Assembly: GCA_003576845.1 (NCBI GenBank) | Contig: QEVJ01000046.1 | Coordinates: 1,565 to 41,231 of the forward strand | DNA: 39,667 nucleotides | Direction of reading: 5' to 3' | Source of the DNA: Planctomycetota bacterium | GTDB taxonomy: Bacteria > Planctomycetota > Planctomycetia > Pirellulales > PLA5 | Shown: positions 1 through 7,226 of the stretch, piece by piece | How the letters are laid out: each line of letters begins with the position of its first letter | How positions within the stretch are numbered: the first letter of the stretch is position 1 | The notes under the pieces: generated by a model | Told to the model about the DNA's origin: nothing | The model's database searches: none | Seen by the model: the letters and a program-made list of their open reading frames with translations, nothing else | Translations under genes and position numbers: made by a program

Positions 1-147
1 GTGGCGGTGGACGGCGATACCTTCTGCATCGGCGACTCCGTAGTCGTGGAATATGGCGAGGCCACGATCGCCGGAACGGTGCGCCGGATCGACGAGCAAG
101 GTGACGGCTCGTGGATTCTCGTGGTGCGTTGGAGAAAGCAACAGTAA
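1..147 (+). CDS. C-terminal part of a small hypothetical protein (5' end outside window)
   Basis: The frame is open from the first base and stops with TAA at 145-147. The 48 residues visible read as a beta-rich domain (GDSVVVEYGEATIAGTVRRI, then GSWILVVRW). This matches the C-terminal half of the gene at 436-738 (EADYGGATIPATVRRV, then GKWIVVLRWGK), so the two are tandem paralogues on the same strand. I do not recognise a named family; a small SH3-like or PilZ-like barrel is possible but unproven. It lies left of the mobile elements and is probably host DNA. Confidence 0.6.
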   Translation: MAVDGDTFCIGDSVVVEYGEATIAGTVRRIDEQGDGSWILVVRWRKQQ

Positions 148-435
148 ACGCGATTATCGTCTCAGCCGATCACGCGCCCATCCCGAACGGCGCTGAATTG
201 GCAAGGGACTCGCCGTTCGCGGAGATTGCGGTGGCGCGGCGAATGCGTCGATCCCAAGACTTGGCATTCGCGGTCCAACGATTTCTGAGGCGTCGATGCA
301 TTCCGACTCTACGCGGGCGTCGCATGACACGTCAAAGCGACGCGACGATTTCCCGCGATCTGCACGTTTTTGAGGTTGGGCCGACCTATCGTTGAGTCGG
401 CTAACACGATTACTTACGAAAGGGGCAGGTGTGAG

Positions 436-738
436 ATGGTCGCGGCCAAAAATGCGTCTGGCGGTGTTTCCACGACGGTCCTCCTCTCCGGTAAACTCGA
501 TCACGCGGAGCCCTCGGACGAAGAGGTTACTTTGCGCGACGCGAGTGGCGTCGAGTACGTCGGCAAAGTGACCTGCGGAACGTTCTCCTCGCTCGCCGTC
601 GTCGTCGAACGCGGCGGGCTCTCTCCGGCCGAAGCCATCGAAGCGGATTACGGCGGCGCGACGATTCCCGCGACGGTCCGCCGCGTCTATAAACGGCCCG
701 ACGGCAAGTGGATCGTCGTGCTCCGGTGGGGCAAGTAG
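436..738 (+). CDS. Small hypothetical protein, paralogue of the gene at the left edge
   Basis: A 100-residue protein. ATG 436 is chosen because a purine-rich AGGGGCAGG lies about 8 bases upstream; the frame is open further upstream to 370 without a better start. The third codon position is G/C-rich as in a real gene of this genome. The protein has alternating hydrophobic strands, ends in a Trp-containing strand (WIVVLRWGK), and its last 40 residues match the partial gene at 1-147. No catalytic motif or membrane segment is seen. Function is unknown. Confidence 0.65.
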   Translation: MVAAKNASGGVSTTVLLSGKLDHAEPSDEEVTLRDASGVEYVGKVTCGTFSSLAVVVERGGLSPAEAIEADYGGATIPATVRRVYKRPDGKWIVVLRWGK

Positions 739-758
739 CCCGACAAGATTCGGCAAAG

Positions 759-831
759 TGGTCAGGGCCGGGATCGAACCGGCGACACATGGATTTTCAG
801 TCCATTGCTCTACCAACTGAGCTACCTGACC
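759..831 (-). tRNA. tRNA-Phe (anticodon GAA)
   Basis: On the minus strand the sequence folds as a 73-nt cloverleaf: acceptor GGTCAGG pairs with CCTGACC, the D arm starts TAGCTCAGTTGGTAGAGC, the anticodon loop is CTGAAAA (anticodon GAA, Phe), and the T arm carries GGTTCGATCC. The discriminator is A and no CCA is encoded. The gene appears intact and is not used as an attachment site here. Confidence 0.95.
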
Positions 832-1479
832 GAACGATATTTCCTATAACCGTGTTCCGCAGTCACCTCATCATTTAGGACGGGCGTTGCCGTATGCTGG
901 CCAACCGCTGACGCTGTTTCGGCTGACTTCCTCGCTAAAGCGACAATAGCCGGCGGTCTCCAGCGGTTGTCCGACGCATCGTCAACTCGTATCGCGAACA
1001 ATGAGGCCAGAGCCAGTCTAGCATCCCCTTGCCGTCTGCCAAGGTCCGCAAGCCAGGACTACTAGCCCGCGAAGCCGCTGGCTGCCAGCCGCGCCGCAAC
1101 CTTACGGTACGTGGTGCAAGATGGAGCGGGCGAGGGCCATCTCCTTTAGACCGGGGCACGACTTCGCCGAGGATGCGTTTTCGCGGCTGGTGGATACCGG
1201 CGAACGGCGCGCGGCGAATTACAGCAATGGCGGCGACCAGCGGCAGGCGAGTCGACGCCACGCGCCGCCGCGCTGGATGTCCCAACGTGACGGAAGCGGC
1301 CAAAAAGTCTATTTCAATCGTACGCGAAAGTCCCGCAAAGAACACATCACGACTCGCCGGTGCGTTGCTTTACGTTTCGACAACCGCAAAGGCGAAGGGC
1401 TGAGCCTGGCGGCGCTGGCGGACAGATGGAGTACACGACGAAAAACACCGTCGCCGAAAATTGCCATAAATCAATCGAA
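832..1479. other. Intergenic stretch without a convincing gene
   Basis: About 650 bases between tRNA-Phe and the left attachment core. Frames are open on both strands (for example 935-1345 minus and 1029-1403 plus), but their translations are Arg-rich, have no recognisable motif and overlap each other, as chance frames do in G+C-rich DNA. I see no RNA gene. It could be decayed host or older element DNA. Confidence 0.4.
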
Positions 1480-1534
1480 TAGCCGAGGCGGGGATCGAAC
1501 CCGCACGGGGATTTACTCCCCACAGGATTTTAAG
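1480..1534 (-). repeat. Left attachment core: 3' fragment of tRNA-Leu(UAA)
   Basis: These 55 bases match 16747-16801 with one difference (T against A at 1514). On the minus strand they read as the tRNA-Leu anticodon-loop region (CTTAAAA), the long variable arm, the T arm GCGGGTTCGATCCCCGC and the acceptor 3' strand CTCGGCTA. The 5' half (D arm and 5' acceptor strand) is absent: the sequence after 1534 is unrelated. This is the usual relic of a tyrosine integrase acting at a tRNA 3' end and marks the left end of element 1. A small hairpin (8-bp stem) follows at 1539-1557. Confidence 0.85.
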
Positions 1535-1620
1535 GCGCGCGCCCGATCTTCGGGCGCTTCGACGCAACGCGAAACGGGCCAACCACTTCTGGAAAATCTG
1601 CCCGATTCAGACACGCCGCC

Positions 1621-1629
1621 ACTAGACCA
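1621..1629 (+). other. Candidate integrase arm-type site, left end
   Basis: The 9-mer ACTAGACCA stands 86 bp inside the left core. The same word occurs three times just inside the right core (16565, 16576, 16631), all in the same orientation. A second shared word, TGTCCAC, follows at 1647 and recurs at 16665 and 16721. Repeats in both flanks of the core are what arm sites of a lambda-type integrase look like. Binding is inferred. Confidence 0.45.
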
Positions 1630-1630
1630 C

Positions 1631-1951
1631 GTGCTGCACCAAGACGTGTCCACCAAGTTCCGCGAAGCGGATGAGACGGCGATCGCGACCGTCGAACTGC
1701 CCGCGGCCATCGTTACCGTCGAAGCCGACGCGACGCCGTGCCAAAGGCCCCAGGATGGCCCGTGTTGCGAGTTCGATCCTTACGACGCCGACGTATGGTC
1801 CGACGTCGATCCCGCCGTCGAATTGGCTCTCCGCGTGCTGGATGCCCAGCCCGCCGCCATTCGTCATCGTGCTGCAGCGCATCTCTCACGCGATGCCCAA
1901 GCCGACGCACCCGATCACGACGCGGCAGCGTTGCCGCGGAAGCCCCGCTAG
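1631..1951 (+). CDS. Possible small acidic protein at the left end of element 1
   Basis: An open frame with G/C-rich third positions and an acidic, Ala-rich translation, ending TAG at 1949-1951, 26 bp before the next gene. The start is uncertain: GTG 1631 is used, no clear ribosome site is seen, and the frame stays open leftwards through the attachment core. In an excised circle this same frame would be the in-frame continuation of the integrase (15242-16822), so it may be an integrase tail rather than a separate gene. No known domain recognised. Confidence 0.4.
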   Translation: MLHQDVSTKFREADETAIATVELPAAIVTVEADATPCQRPQDGPCCEFDPYDADVWSDVDPAVELALRVLDAQPAAIRHRAAAHLSRDAQADAPDHDAAALPRKPR

Positions 1952-1977
1952 CACTTCGACTTCCCCGAGAGGAAACC

Positions 1978-2556
1978 ATGCCCGTCGAACTGTTGCCCCA
2001 ATTGGAAGAGCCGTTTGAGTTGGACAAGCCGAGCCGCGCGCTGCAGAAGCGGCTCAATACGATGATCGCCGAGTTCAACGTGAAACTGCGGCGATACGAT
2101 GAGGCCGTGGCCGCGGCCACGCAGAGCGACGATCCCGGAGCGATCGGCAGCCTGGCCGATGCCGTCGACAACCTAGTGCGCGAGAAAGGCGACCTGTTGG
2201 TCGAAGAGCGGCGGATCCGCCTGGTGATGAAGGAATACTTCGCGGTCCGGAATCAGGCCCACGGCAAAGCGTGCGACGCGCAGCGGGCGACGTTGGAGGA
2301 AGTGACGAAGCGCCTGAAGGATGGGTTGCTCGCATTGGGCTACGTCGACGGGATGATCCCCGGGACCAACGTCATTTCAATCATTCCCGATTTGTACTTC
2401 CGGCACCCCGAGCACAAGGCGGCCAAGACGACGCTGGACGCGATCGCCGGCGCCTTCCGGTCGCCGTATGAAGTGCCGAATGCCGAGCGGCTCGAATACA
2501 TCGACGGCGAGATTCGAGCCGAACGCGAACGGCTGTTGCGATCGGCGCGGCGTTAG
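1978..2556 (+). CDS. Hypothetical alpha-helical protein, possible phage protein
   Basis: 192 residues. ATG 1978 has GAGAGGA 7-8 bases upstream and is preferred over the longer frame from 1738, whose added N-terminus is Arg/Ser-rich nonsense. The middle (about residues 15-140) is charged and strongly helical with coiled-coil character (RALQKRLNTMIAEFNVKLRR, later NLVREKGDLLVEERRIR); a less helical part contains NVISIIPDLYF. No motif identifies a function. It sits upstream of the tape-measure gene in the same direction, so a structural or assembly role is possible. Confidence 0.7.
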   Translation: MPVELLPQLEEPFELDKPSRALQKRLNTMIAEFNVKLRRYDEAVAAATQSDDPGAIGSLADAVDNLVREKGDLLVEERRIRLVMKEYFAVRNQAHGKACDAQRATLEEVTKRLKDGLLALGYVDGMIPGTNVISIIPDLYFRHPEHKAAKTTLDAIAGAFRSPYEVPNAERLEYIDGEIRAERERLLRSARR

Positions 2557-3165
2557 AAAAATCTCGGGCGAGTGGGGCCGCCTGGCTCGCGCGGCGCCGC
2601 AAAGCCGCGGCCCGGCGCGAGTAGGTACTACTTTTCATTTCGCGCCAGGCCCGCCCCGCGGGAACAGCCGATAATATGGGCACAGTTGGTTGCCCGCGCG
2701 CGAGTTTCCGTTTCGACCCGTGTTTTCCCGGCCATTTCGCGCGTCGCCGGCGAAGCGGCCGCGCGATCGCGCCCGGCGCATCGCGCCGCGTTTCGTCCGC
2801 GCCGACTTGCAACCGCCGCGGCTCGCCGCCCGCGCGGTCCGACTTTCGCCCGAAAGCTGCAAACTTTCGGTACGCGCCTTCGCGGCCCGCGCCGTGGAAT
2901 TTCTGCGCCCCGCAAAAACCCGTTGCCCGCCAACGGCTTCGGTCGCGATCCGGCCCGCATTTCCGAGGAAATGGCGGACCGTCTGGTAAGGTGAAAGATG
3001 CGAAATGTCCACGGCCCACACGCGGCCGCGCGGTGTCTTCATCCGCCGCGCGGCCGTCGCCGTGAACTTTCGCCGTTCGGTGGTTGGACCCCATCGGGCG
3101 CATTTCGCACAGAGAATTCGAGGCCCAACATTTCCGCCCCGCCGCAACTCCGCGCCGCGCGGCCG
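2557..3165. other. Long G+C-rich intergenic region
   Basis: About 600 bases with overlapping open frames on both strands whose translations are Arg/Ala/Pro-rich and motif-free. I do not support a gene here. It ends in a heptamer array running into the tape-measure start. Confidence 0.5.
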
Positions 3166-3200
3166 CTGACCCCCGACCCCTGAACCCCGGCCCCCAACCC
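3166..3200 (+). repeat. Five C-rich heptamers abutting a start codon
   Basis: CTGACCC, CCGACCC, CTGAACC, CCGGCCC, CCAACCC in perfect 7-base phase, the last ending at the base before ATG 3201. Similar arrays lie at 6117-6144 (ending at ATG 6145) and 35001-35035 (one base before ATG 35037). No purine-rich ribosome site lies between the array and the start. Confidence 0.85.
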
Positions 3201-4883
3201 ATGTCCGCTTCCGCCATCCGCGCCGGCCGCGCCTTCGTGGAACTGTTCACGAAAGACGACGAACTGCGCAAGGGCCTCAGCCGCGCCCAGACAATGATCG
3301 CCGGCTTCGCCAAACGGGTCGACGCCGTGGGCACGAAGCTGTTGCAACTCGGCACGTTCGCCGCGGCCCCGTTCGCATTCGCGATCAAAGCCGCCAGCGA
3401 TCTCGAAGAGACGATGAACAAGTTCAACGTCGTCTTCGGCCGATCGGCCGACGTGGTGAAGGAATGGAGCGACACGTTCGCCGGCGAGATTGGCCGCTCG
3501 AAACAGCAAATCGCCGACTTCCTCGCGTCGAGTGCGGACTTGTTCAAGCCGCTCGGCTTCGCCGTCGCGGACGCGACGGAAATGTCGAAGCAAGTCACGA
3601 AGCTCGCGATCGACCTGGCCAGTTTCAATAACAAAGCCGACGACGAACCGCTCCGCGACTTGCACGCGGCCCTCACCGGATCGGGCGAGGTGATGAAGAA
3701 ATACGGCGTCATCGTCAGCGAAGCGGCCGTCAAGCAAGAGCTGCTCAACCGTGCGATTGATCCCAAGAACGCCACGGAAATGGAAAAAGTGATGGCCCGG
3801 TGGAACATCATCTTGGCCGGCACCAAGGATGCCCAAGGCGACGCCGCGCGGAGTGCCGAAAGCTTCGCAAACAAGGCCAAGACCTTGCAAGGCGAGCTCT
3901 CGAATACGGCGGCCGCGATTGGCAAAGAATTGTTGCCCGTCGTGACGCCGTTGCTCGCACAAGTTACGGCCGCCGTGAAACAGTTCGCCGACTGGGCCGC
4001 CGTCAACAAAGAGACCGTGCAGGTCGTCGCGGAGCTTACGGCCGGGGCGATCGCTTTGGCGGCCGCCCTGAAACTCGTTGCCGCCGCGCTTTCCGCAGTC
4101 GCCGTGGCGCAAAAAGGGTTCAATTTGACGATCCTCGCGTCGCGGGCGCTGGGGCCGTGGGCGGCGGTCGGCGCGGCGATTGCCGGCGTCGCGACCTACG
4201 TCGCCGAATTGGTCGACCAGACAAACAAATGGAATCGCGCCCTCGATACGCTGCGAAAGAAAAACAAGGGCTGGGACGACTTTTCGGCGCACATGGATCG
4301 GGTGCTCGCCGAGCAAGCCGCCGAACGCGAACGCCGCCGCGCCGCCCGGGCGGCCCAAGCTGCGGACGACAAAGCTCGCGGGGGCATCCCGAAAGATGAA
4401 TGGGAACGGCGGAAGGCGGGCGGCCCGGATGCTTTTTCGAGAAACCGCGAGCTCGAACGGCAATGGGGCGCCCAGCGCGGGTTCACGCCGGACGACATTG
4501 CCGGCCAGCAAGCGACCGTCCGCGACTTGGAACGGCGACAGAAACAGATGGAACAGGAGAAGGAGCGCGACCTGGAGCAGGGCCTGTTGCGCGCCGTCGA
4601 AGAGTGGCTGGCCGCCGAGAAAGAGCGGGCGGACATACTCGATGAACAGAGGCGCGAAACGCAGCGGCTGCTCGAGCGCAACGCCACGACGCTGGTTGCC
4701 GGCAGCGAAGAGGCGGCCAAGGTGCTTTTGGACCATTTCAACCCGCAGAAGAACCCGGCCCTCGACGTCGCCGAAAAGCAACTCGCCGTCGCCGAGCGCC
4801 AGGACCAAAAACTCGGCGCGATCGAACGCAAGCTCGATGGCCCCGAGCGCGAATGGCAAGGCATCCCGATTACGGCCCTATGA
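3201..4883 (+). CDS. Phage tail tape-measure protein (element 1)
   Basis: 560 residues. It opens with SASAIRAGRAFVELF, shared almost exactly with the tape measure of element 2 at 35037, which argues for a common phage origin. Residues about 60-235 resemble phage tape-measure cores (ASDLEETMNKFNVVFG; later FANKAKTLQGELSNTAAAIG). A hydrophobic Ala-rich stretch at about 285-340 could be membrane-active. The C-terminal 190 residues are charged coiled coil. Tape measures set tail length and line the tail lumen; at 560 residues this one is shorter than the 746-residue homologue. Starting at ATG 3201 excludes an unlikely Pro/Arg-rich leader. The stop overlaps the next start. Confidence 0.85.
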   Translation: MSASAIRAGRAFVELFTKDDELRKGLSRAQTMIAGFAKRVDAVGTKLLQLGTFAAAPFAFAIKAASDLEETMNKFNVVFGRSADVVKEWSDTFAGEIGRSKQQIADFLASSADLFKPLGFAVADATEMSKQVTKLAIDLASFNNKADDEPLRDLHAALTGSGEVMKKYGVIVSEAAVKQELLNRAIDPKNATEMEKVMARWNIILAGTKDAQGDAARSAESFANKAKTLQGELSNTAAAIGKELLPVVTPLLAQVTAAVKQFADWAAVNKETVQVVAELTAGAIALAAALKLVAAALSAVAVAQKGFNLTILASRALGPWAAVGAAIAGVATYVAELVDQTNKWNRALDTLRKKNKGWDDFSAHMDRVLAEQAAERERRRAARAAQAADDKARGGIPKDEWERRKAGGPDAFSRNRELERQWGAQRGFTPDDIAGQQATVRDLERRQKQMEQEKERDLEQGLLRAVEEWLAAEKERADILDEQRRETQRLLERNATTLVAGSEEAAKVLLDHFNPQKNPALDVAEKQLAVAERQDQKLGAIERKLDGPEREWQGIPITAL

Positions 4884-5233
4884 TGAACAAACCAGCCGAC
4901 CTGCCGACCGTCGATGCGCTCTTGCGGCAAGTCTGGGAGTCGTTTTTCGGCCCGGACGATGGCCCCGCCTGGTACGCCGCCGGGCTGACGTGGGAGGAAG
5001 CCCGCGACCGACAACGCGCGCAATTCGTCGCCCAGTTCGGCGAGGGGCAGGGCAACGCACTCGCCGACGCGAGGATTCCCACGCCGTCCGCCGCGTTCAT
5101 GCACCACGTGTGCGCGGAAGCCATGCAGCAAGTCGCCGCGGCGGAAGTCCGCGCCGAGCAAGCGGAAGCCGCCCTCGCCCAACGCATCGCCCGCGACCGC
5201 CGAGCCGCGGACGAACGCCACCGAATCAATTGA
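4880..5233 (+). CDS. Hypothetical protein translationally coupled to the tape measure
   Basis: 117 residues. ATG 4880 (or 4883) overlaps the tape-measure stop in ATGATGA, so coupling is likely. N-terminal half: Trp-rich globular part (LLRQVWESFFGPDDGPAWYA); C-terminal half: Ala/Arg/Glu-rich helix ending in RRAADERHRIN. The last ~50 bases and the bases after the stop are duplicated at 5523-5590. No known family recognised; the position after a tape measure suggests a tail-associated role. Confidence 0.65.
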   Translation: MMNKPADLPTVDALLRQVWESFFGPDDGPAWYAAGLTWEEARDRQRAQFVAQFGEGQGNALADARIPTPSAAFMHHVCAEAMQQVAAAEVRAEQAEAALAQRIARDRRAADERHRIN

Positions 5234-5250
5234 CCGTCTCCAGCCCGGGC
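5183..5250 (+). repeat. 68-bp direct repeat, copy 1
   Basis: Spans the 3' end of the gene at 4880-5233 and the bases after its stop. Copy 2 at 5523-5590 aligns without gaps with roughly eight differences. The two copies bracket the small gene at 5293-5517. Confidence 0.8.
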
Positions 5251-5292
5251 GAGTCTGTCTCGGCTCAAGCCATCCGCACGAAAGGTCAGAAT

Positions 5293-5517
5293 ATGAAACG
5301 CCAGAAGCCCACGACGAAGCGTCGCAAGCAAGCGAGGCGGTTCAAAGCCATTGGCTATCTGCGATGGCGACCGGATTGCATGGTGCTCGTCCGCGACGAA
5401 GAGGTACATATCGAGCAACGGCGCAGCATGGACACGCCAGTGAGCGAAGCGGAACGGATTATCTTGCACCGCGACCAACTTCCGGAGTTGATCGCATTGC
5501 TGAAAAAAGCCGCGTAA
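5293..5517 (+). CDS. Small basic hypothetical protein between direct repeats
   Basis: 74 residues from ATG 5293, with AAAGG 8 bases upstream. The N-terminus is very basic (MKRQKPTTKRRKQARRFKAI), followed by YLRWRPDCMVLVRDEEVHI and an amphipathic C-terminus ending LPELIALLKKAA. A nucleic-acid-binding role would fit the charge but nothing proves it. The gene lies exactly between the two 68-bp repeats, so it may have entered as a cassette. Confidence 0.6.
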   Translation: MKRQKPTTKRRKQARRFKAIGYLRWRPDCMVLVRDEEVHIEQRRSMDTPVSEAERIILHRDQLPELIALLKKAA

Positions 5518-5522
5518 CTCCG

Positions 5523-5590
5523 CGCATCGCCCGCGACCGCCGCGCCGCGGACGAACGCCCACGAATCAACTGAACGTCTCCGACCCGGGC
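5523..5590 (+). repeat. 68-bp direct repeat, copy 2
   Basis: Degenerate copy of 5183-5250. Here the reading frame for RRAADER.RIN is kept but has lost its gene, so this is the orphan copy. Confidence 0.8.
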
Positions 5591-5667
5591 CGGCCGGCCG
5601 TTACATCGCGGTGCGGCTGCCGGCTCGGGACGATTCGCCCCAACCGCCAAGCGCAAGGAATCGAACG

Positions 5668-6018
5668 ATGACGCAACCCTTAGCTTTTGCGATGCCCGGC
5701 AATGCCGTCGGCATCGGCGCCGATCCACGCGGACCGCGGCTCGTTGTCGGTGCGGACGTGCCCGCCGACGGCCAGGCCGGCTACCCCCGCGGCGGCCTCT
5801 TCCTTCGCGATCGCAACGCCGCGGCGAGCGAAGTCTACGTCAACACGGGCACGGCCGAATCGTGCGCGTTCGCGCCGGCGACCTTCATTGCCGCGATGAC
5901 GGAAACCGCGCGCGACGCCCTCACGTCGCCGCCGGCGGGCCTGGTCATCTACAACACGACAACCAACAAACTCAACGTCCGCGCCGCGTCGGCGTGGGAA
6001 GCGGTCACCAGCTCGTAG
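5668..6018 (+). CDS. Phage structural protein, tail-fibre or decoration type
   Basis: 116 residues; ATG 5668 has AAGGA about 8 bases upstream. The C-terminal part SPPAGLVIYNTTTNKLNVR, then WEAV, is the pattern common near the ends of phage tail fibres and decoration proteins (PxGxxVYNTTTxxLxxxxGxxW). The N-terminal half is Gly/Pro-rich beta-type sequence. Placed between tape measure and protease genes in element 1. A distal tail or surface role is inferred. Confidence 0.6.
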   Translation: MTQPLAFAMPGNAVGIGADPRGPRLVVGADVPADGQAGYPRGGLFLRDRNAAASEVYVNTGTAESCAFAPATFIAAMTETARDALTSPPAGLVIYNTTTNKLNVRAASAWEAVTSS

Positions 6019-6116
6019 CGCGGCCGCCAGCCGTTTGAGCGCGAAGAGGCCGGCGGCCGGCGGCGCGGTTTCGTACCCTCGTCCGCGTCCGCCGGTCGCC
6101 GTGCTTTGAGTTTTTT

Positions 6117-6144
6117 CCCCGACCCCCGAACCACGGTCCCTGCC
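6117..6144 (+). repeat. Four C-rich heptamers abutting a start codon
   Basis: CCCCGAC, CCCCGAA, CCACGGT, CCCTGCC in 7-base phase, ending at the base before ATG 6145. Same arrangement as at 3166-3200. Confidence 0.75.
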
Positions 6145-6966
6145 ATGTCCGCTGCGACGATGAATCCACCGCTGAAGCAAGTCCCCAAGCAAGCGCTCCA
6201 CGTCCCCGCGGGCCGGGCGATCGTCCAGTTCGCCGCCGGCGGCAGTCCGAACGAGCTCGCGATCACCATGTTCGCGCGCAGCCCGGAAGCGATCGACCAT
6301 TGGTACTGGGGCCGCCTGGCTCACGACATGACGGGAATGCGGTTGCGGAAGGATCGCATTCCGCTCGATTGGTGTCACGACTACGAAACGGCCGTCGGCT
6401 TCGCGGAGCGTTTCGAGGCCAGCGAACAGCGCGGGCTCACCGTGTGGGGCAAGCTCGTGAGCATCGGTAACGACAAGGCCGCCGACGTGATTGCCCGGTT
6501 GCAAGCCGGCATCCCGATGGAAGCATCGATCGACTTTGAAGGCCCGATGCGGTTGGAGGAAGTCGGGCAGGGCATGACGGCCCGTTGCAACGGCCGCACG
6601 ATCGAAGGCCCGGCCACGATCGTCCGCGAGTGGCGGTTGAACGCCGTCGCCGTCTGCCCTTTCGGCGCGGACCCTGCGACCCGCACGCAGTTCTCCGCCT
6701 CGCGGCCAGGCGGCATGGTCAGCATCCCGATCGAATCGACCGACGCTCGGATCGCCGAGCTGCAGCGCAAGGGCTACAGCCGGCTGACAGCCAAGGCGAT
6801 CGCGGCGCTGAAGATGCCGGCGAGCGTGCGCCCGGACGAGCCGACCGCGGAAGACCGGGCGGCGACCGCGGCAAGGTTCGCCGAGTTGAAGCGCAAGGGC
6901 TACAGCGACAACATGGCGAAGTACATCGCCGGGATCAAAGTCCCCGCCAGTTTTAAGCGCTCCTGA
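6145..6966 (+). CDS. Prohead (head maturation) protease-like protein with C-terminal repeats
   Basis: 273 residues. The core has the prohead protease layout: strand, IPLDWCHDYE with candidate catalytic His78, then IPMEASIDFEG with candidate Ser128, then EWRLNAVAVCPFGADP. In element 2 the same order appears with His80 and Ser130 (LLDH, WQSSIGA). Such proteases trim scaffold and capsid during head assembly. After the core come two copies of a ~30-residue unit (AELQRKGYS..AKAIAALKMPAS and AELKRKGYS..AKYIAGIKVPAS). No capsid gene lies nearby, which is odd. ATG 6145 is chosen over 6106 because the extra residues encode the heptamer array. Confidence 0.7.
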   Translation: MSAATMNPPLKQVPKQALHVPAGRAIVQFAAGGSPNELAITMFARSPEAIDHWYWGRLAHDMTGMRLRKDRIPLDWCHDYETAVGFAERFEASEQRGLTVWGKLVSIGNDKAADVIARLQAGIPMEASIDFEGPMRLEEVGQGMTARCNGRTIEGPATIVREWRLNAVAVCPFGADPATRTQFSASRPGGMVSIPIESTDARIAELQRKGYSRLTAKAIAALKMPASVRPDEPTAEDRAATAARFAELKRKGYSDNMAKYIAGIKVPASFKRS

Positions 6967-6976
6967 CGCGGCCGCG

Positions 6977-7078
6977 GCCGCGCGTTTCCCGGGAAGCGCG
7001 GGCGAACGCACGAAACGGAACAGCGTGTTCCGGTCAGTGGACGCCGCGCGTTTCCCGGGAAGCGCGGGCGAACGCACG
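6977..7078. repeat. Pair of 36-bp direct repeats with parS-like palindromes
   Basis: Identical 36-bp copies at 6977-7012 and 7043-7078. Each contains the near-palindrome CGCGTTTCCCGGGAAGCGCG (6981-7000 and 7047-7066). Between them lies a further inverted repeat, CGGAACA-GCG-TGTTCCG (7016-7032). The core GTTTCCCGGGAA also forms a perfect 18-bp palindrome at 9956-9973 inside the ParB-like gene. The layout resembles a partition or regulatory site. Confidence 0.7.
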
Positions 7079-7086
7079 CAATTCGC

Positions 7087-7159
7087 GCTTTCGTGCTTTC
7101 GTGTTTTCGCGATCGAACGCTTGGATCGCGAAACCGCGAAAGGGCGAAATCGCGAAAGG
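7087..7159. repeat. Octamer arrays around a hairpin
   Basis: GCTTTCGT, GCTTTCGT, GTTTTCGC (7087-7110) are followed by GCGAAACC, GCGAAAGG, GCGAAATC, GCGAAAGG (7128-7159), the second array being roughly the inverse of the first. Between them TTTCGCGATC (7105-7114) pairs with GATCGCGAAA (7124-7133). It lies in the gap after the protease gene and may end transcription. Confidence 0.7.
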
Positions 7160-7184
7160 ATGTCGGCTCATTGCTCACTGCCCG

Positions 7185-7226
7185 CGTCCCTAGTCCCGCG
7201 CCCCGCGCCCCGCGTCCCGCTCCCCG
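7185..7226. repeat. Six GC-rich heptamers
   Basis: CGTCCCT, AGTCCCG, CGCCCCG, CGCCCCG, CGTCCCG, CTCCCCG in register. The array overlaps the 3' end of the minus-strand gene at 7190-7525 and encodes its Asp/Ala/Gly/Arg tail. Confidence 0.75.

Noticed and set aside
154-816. 220-codon minus-strand frame
   Set aside because: It crosses the tRNA-Phe gene and the antisense of the gene at 436-738; its translation has no motif and looks like a shadow frame.
1480-1534. A functional tRNA-Leu gene at either core
   Set aside because: The D arm and 5' acceptor strand are absent at both copies, so neither can fold into a tRNA.
2381-4123. 580-codon minus-strand frame
   Set aside because: Antisense to the tape-measure gene; Ser/Ala-rich translation without motifs, as G+C-rich coding DNA gives on the opposite strand.
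3039-4859. 606-codon minus-strand frame
   Set aside because: Also antisense to the tape measure; translation is Gly/Arg/Phe-rich and shows no domain, whereas the plus strand gives a clear phage protein.
5680-7077. 465-codon minus-strand frame
   Set aside because: It spans two plus-strand genes and the repeat nest; the repeated RSPALPGKRAA is only the 36-bp DNA repeat read in translation.
7087-7159. CRISPR array
   Set aside because: The repeats are 8 bases, contiguous and without spacers; no cas gene is present in the window.
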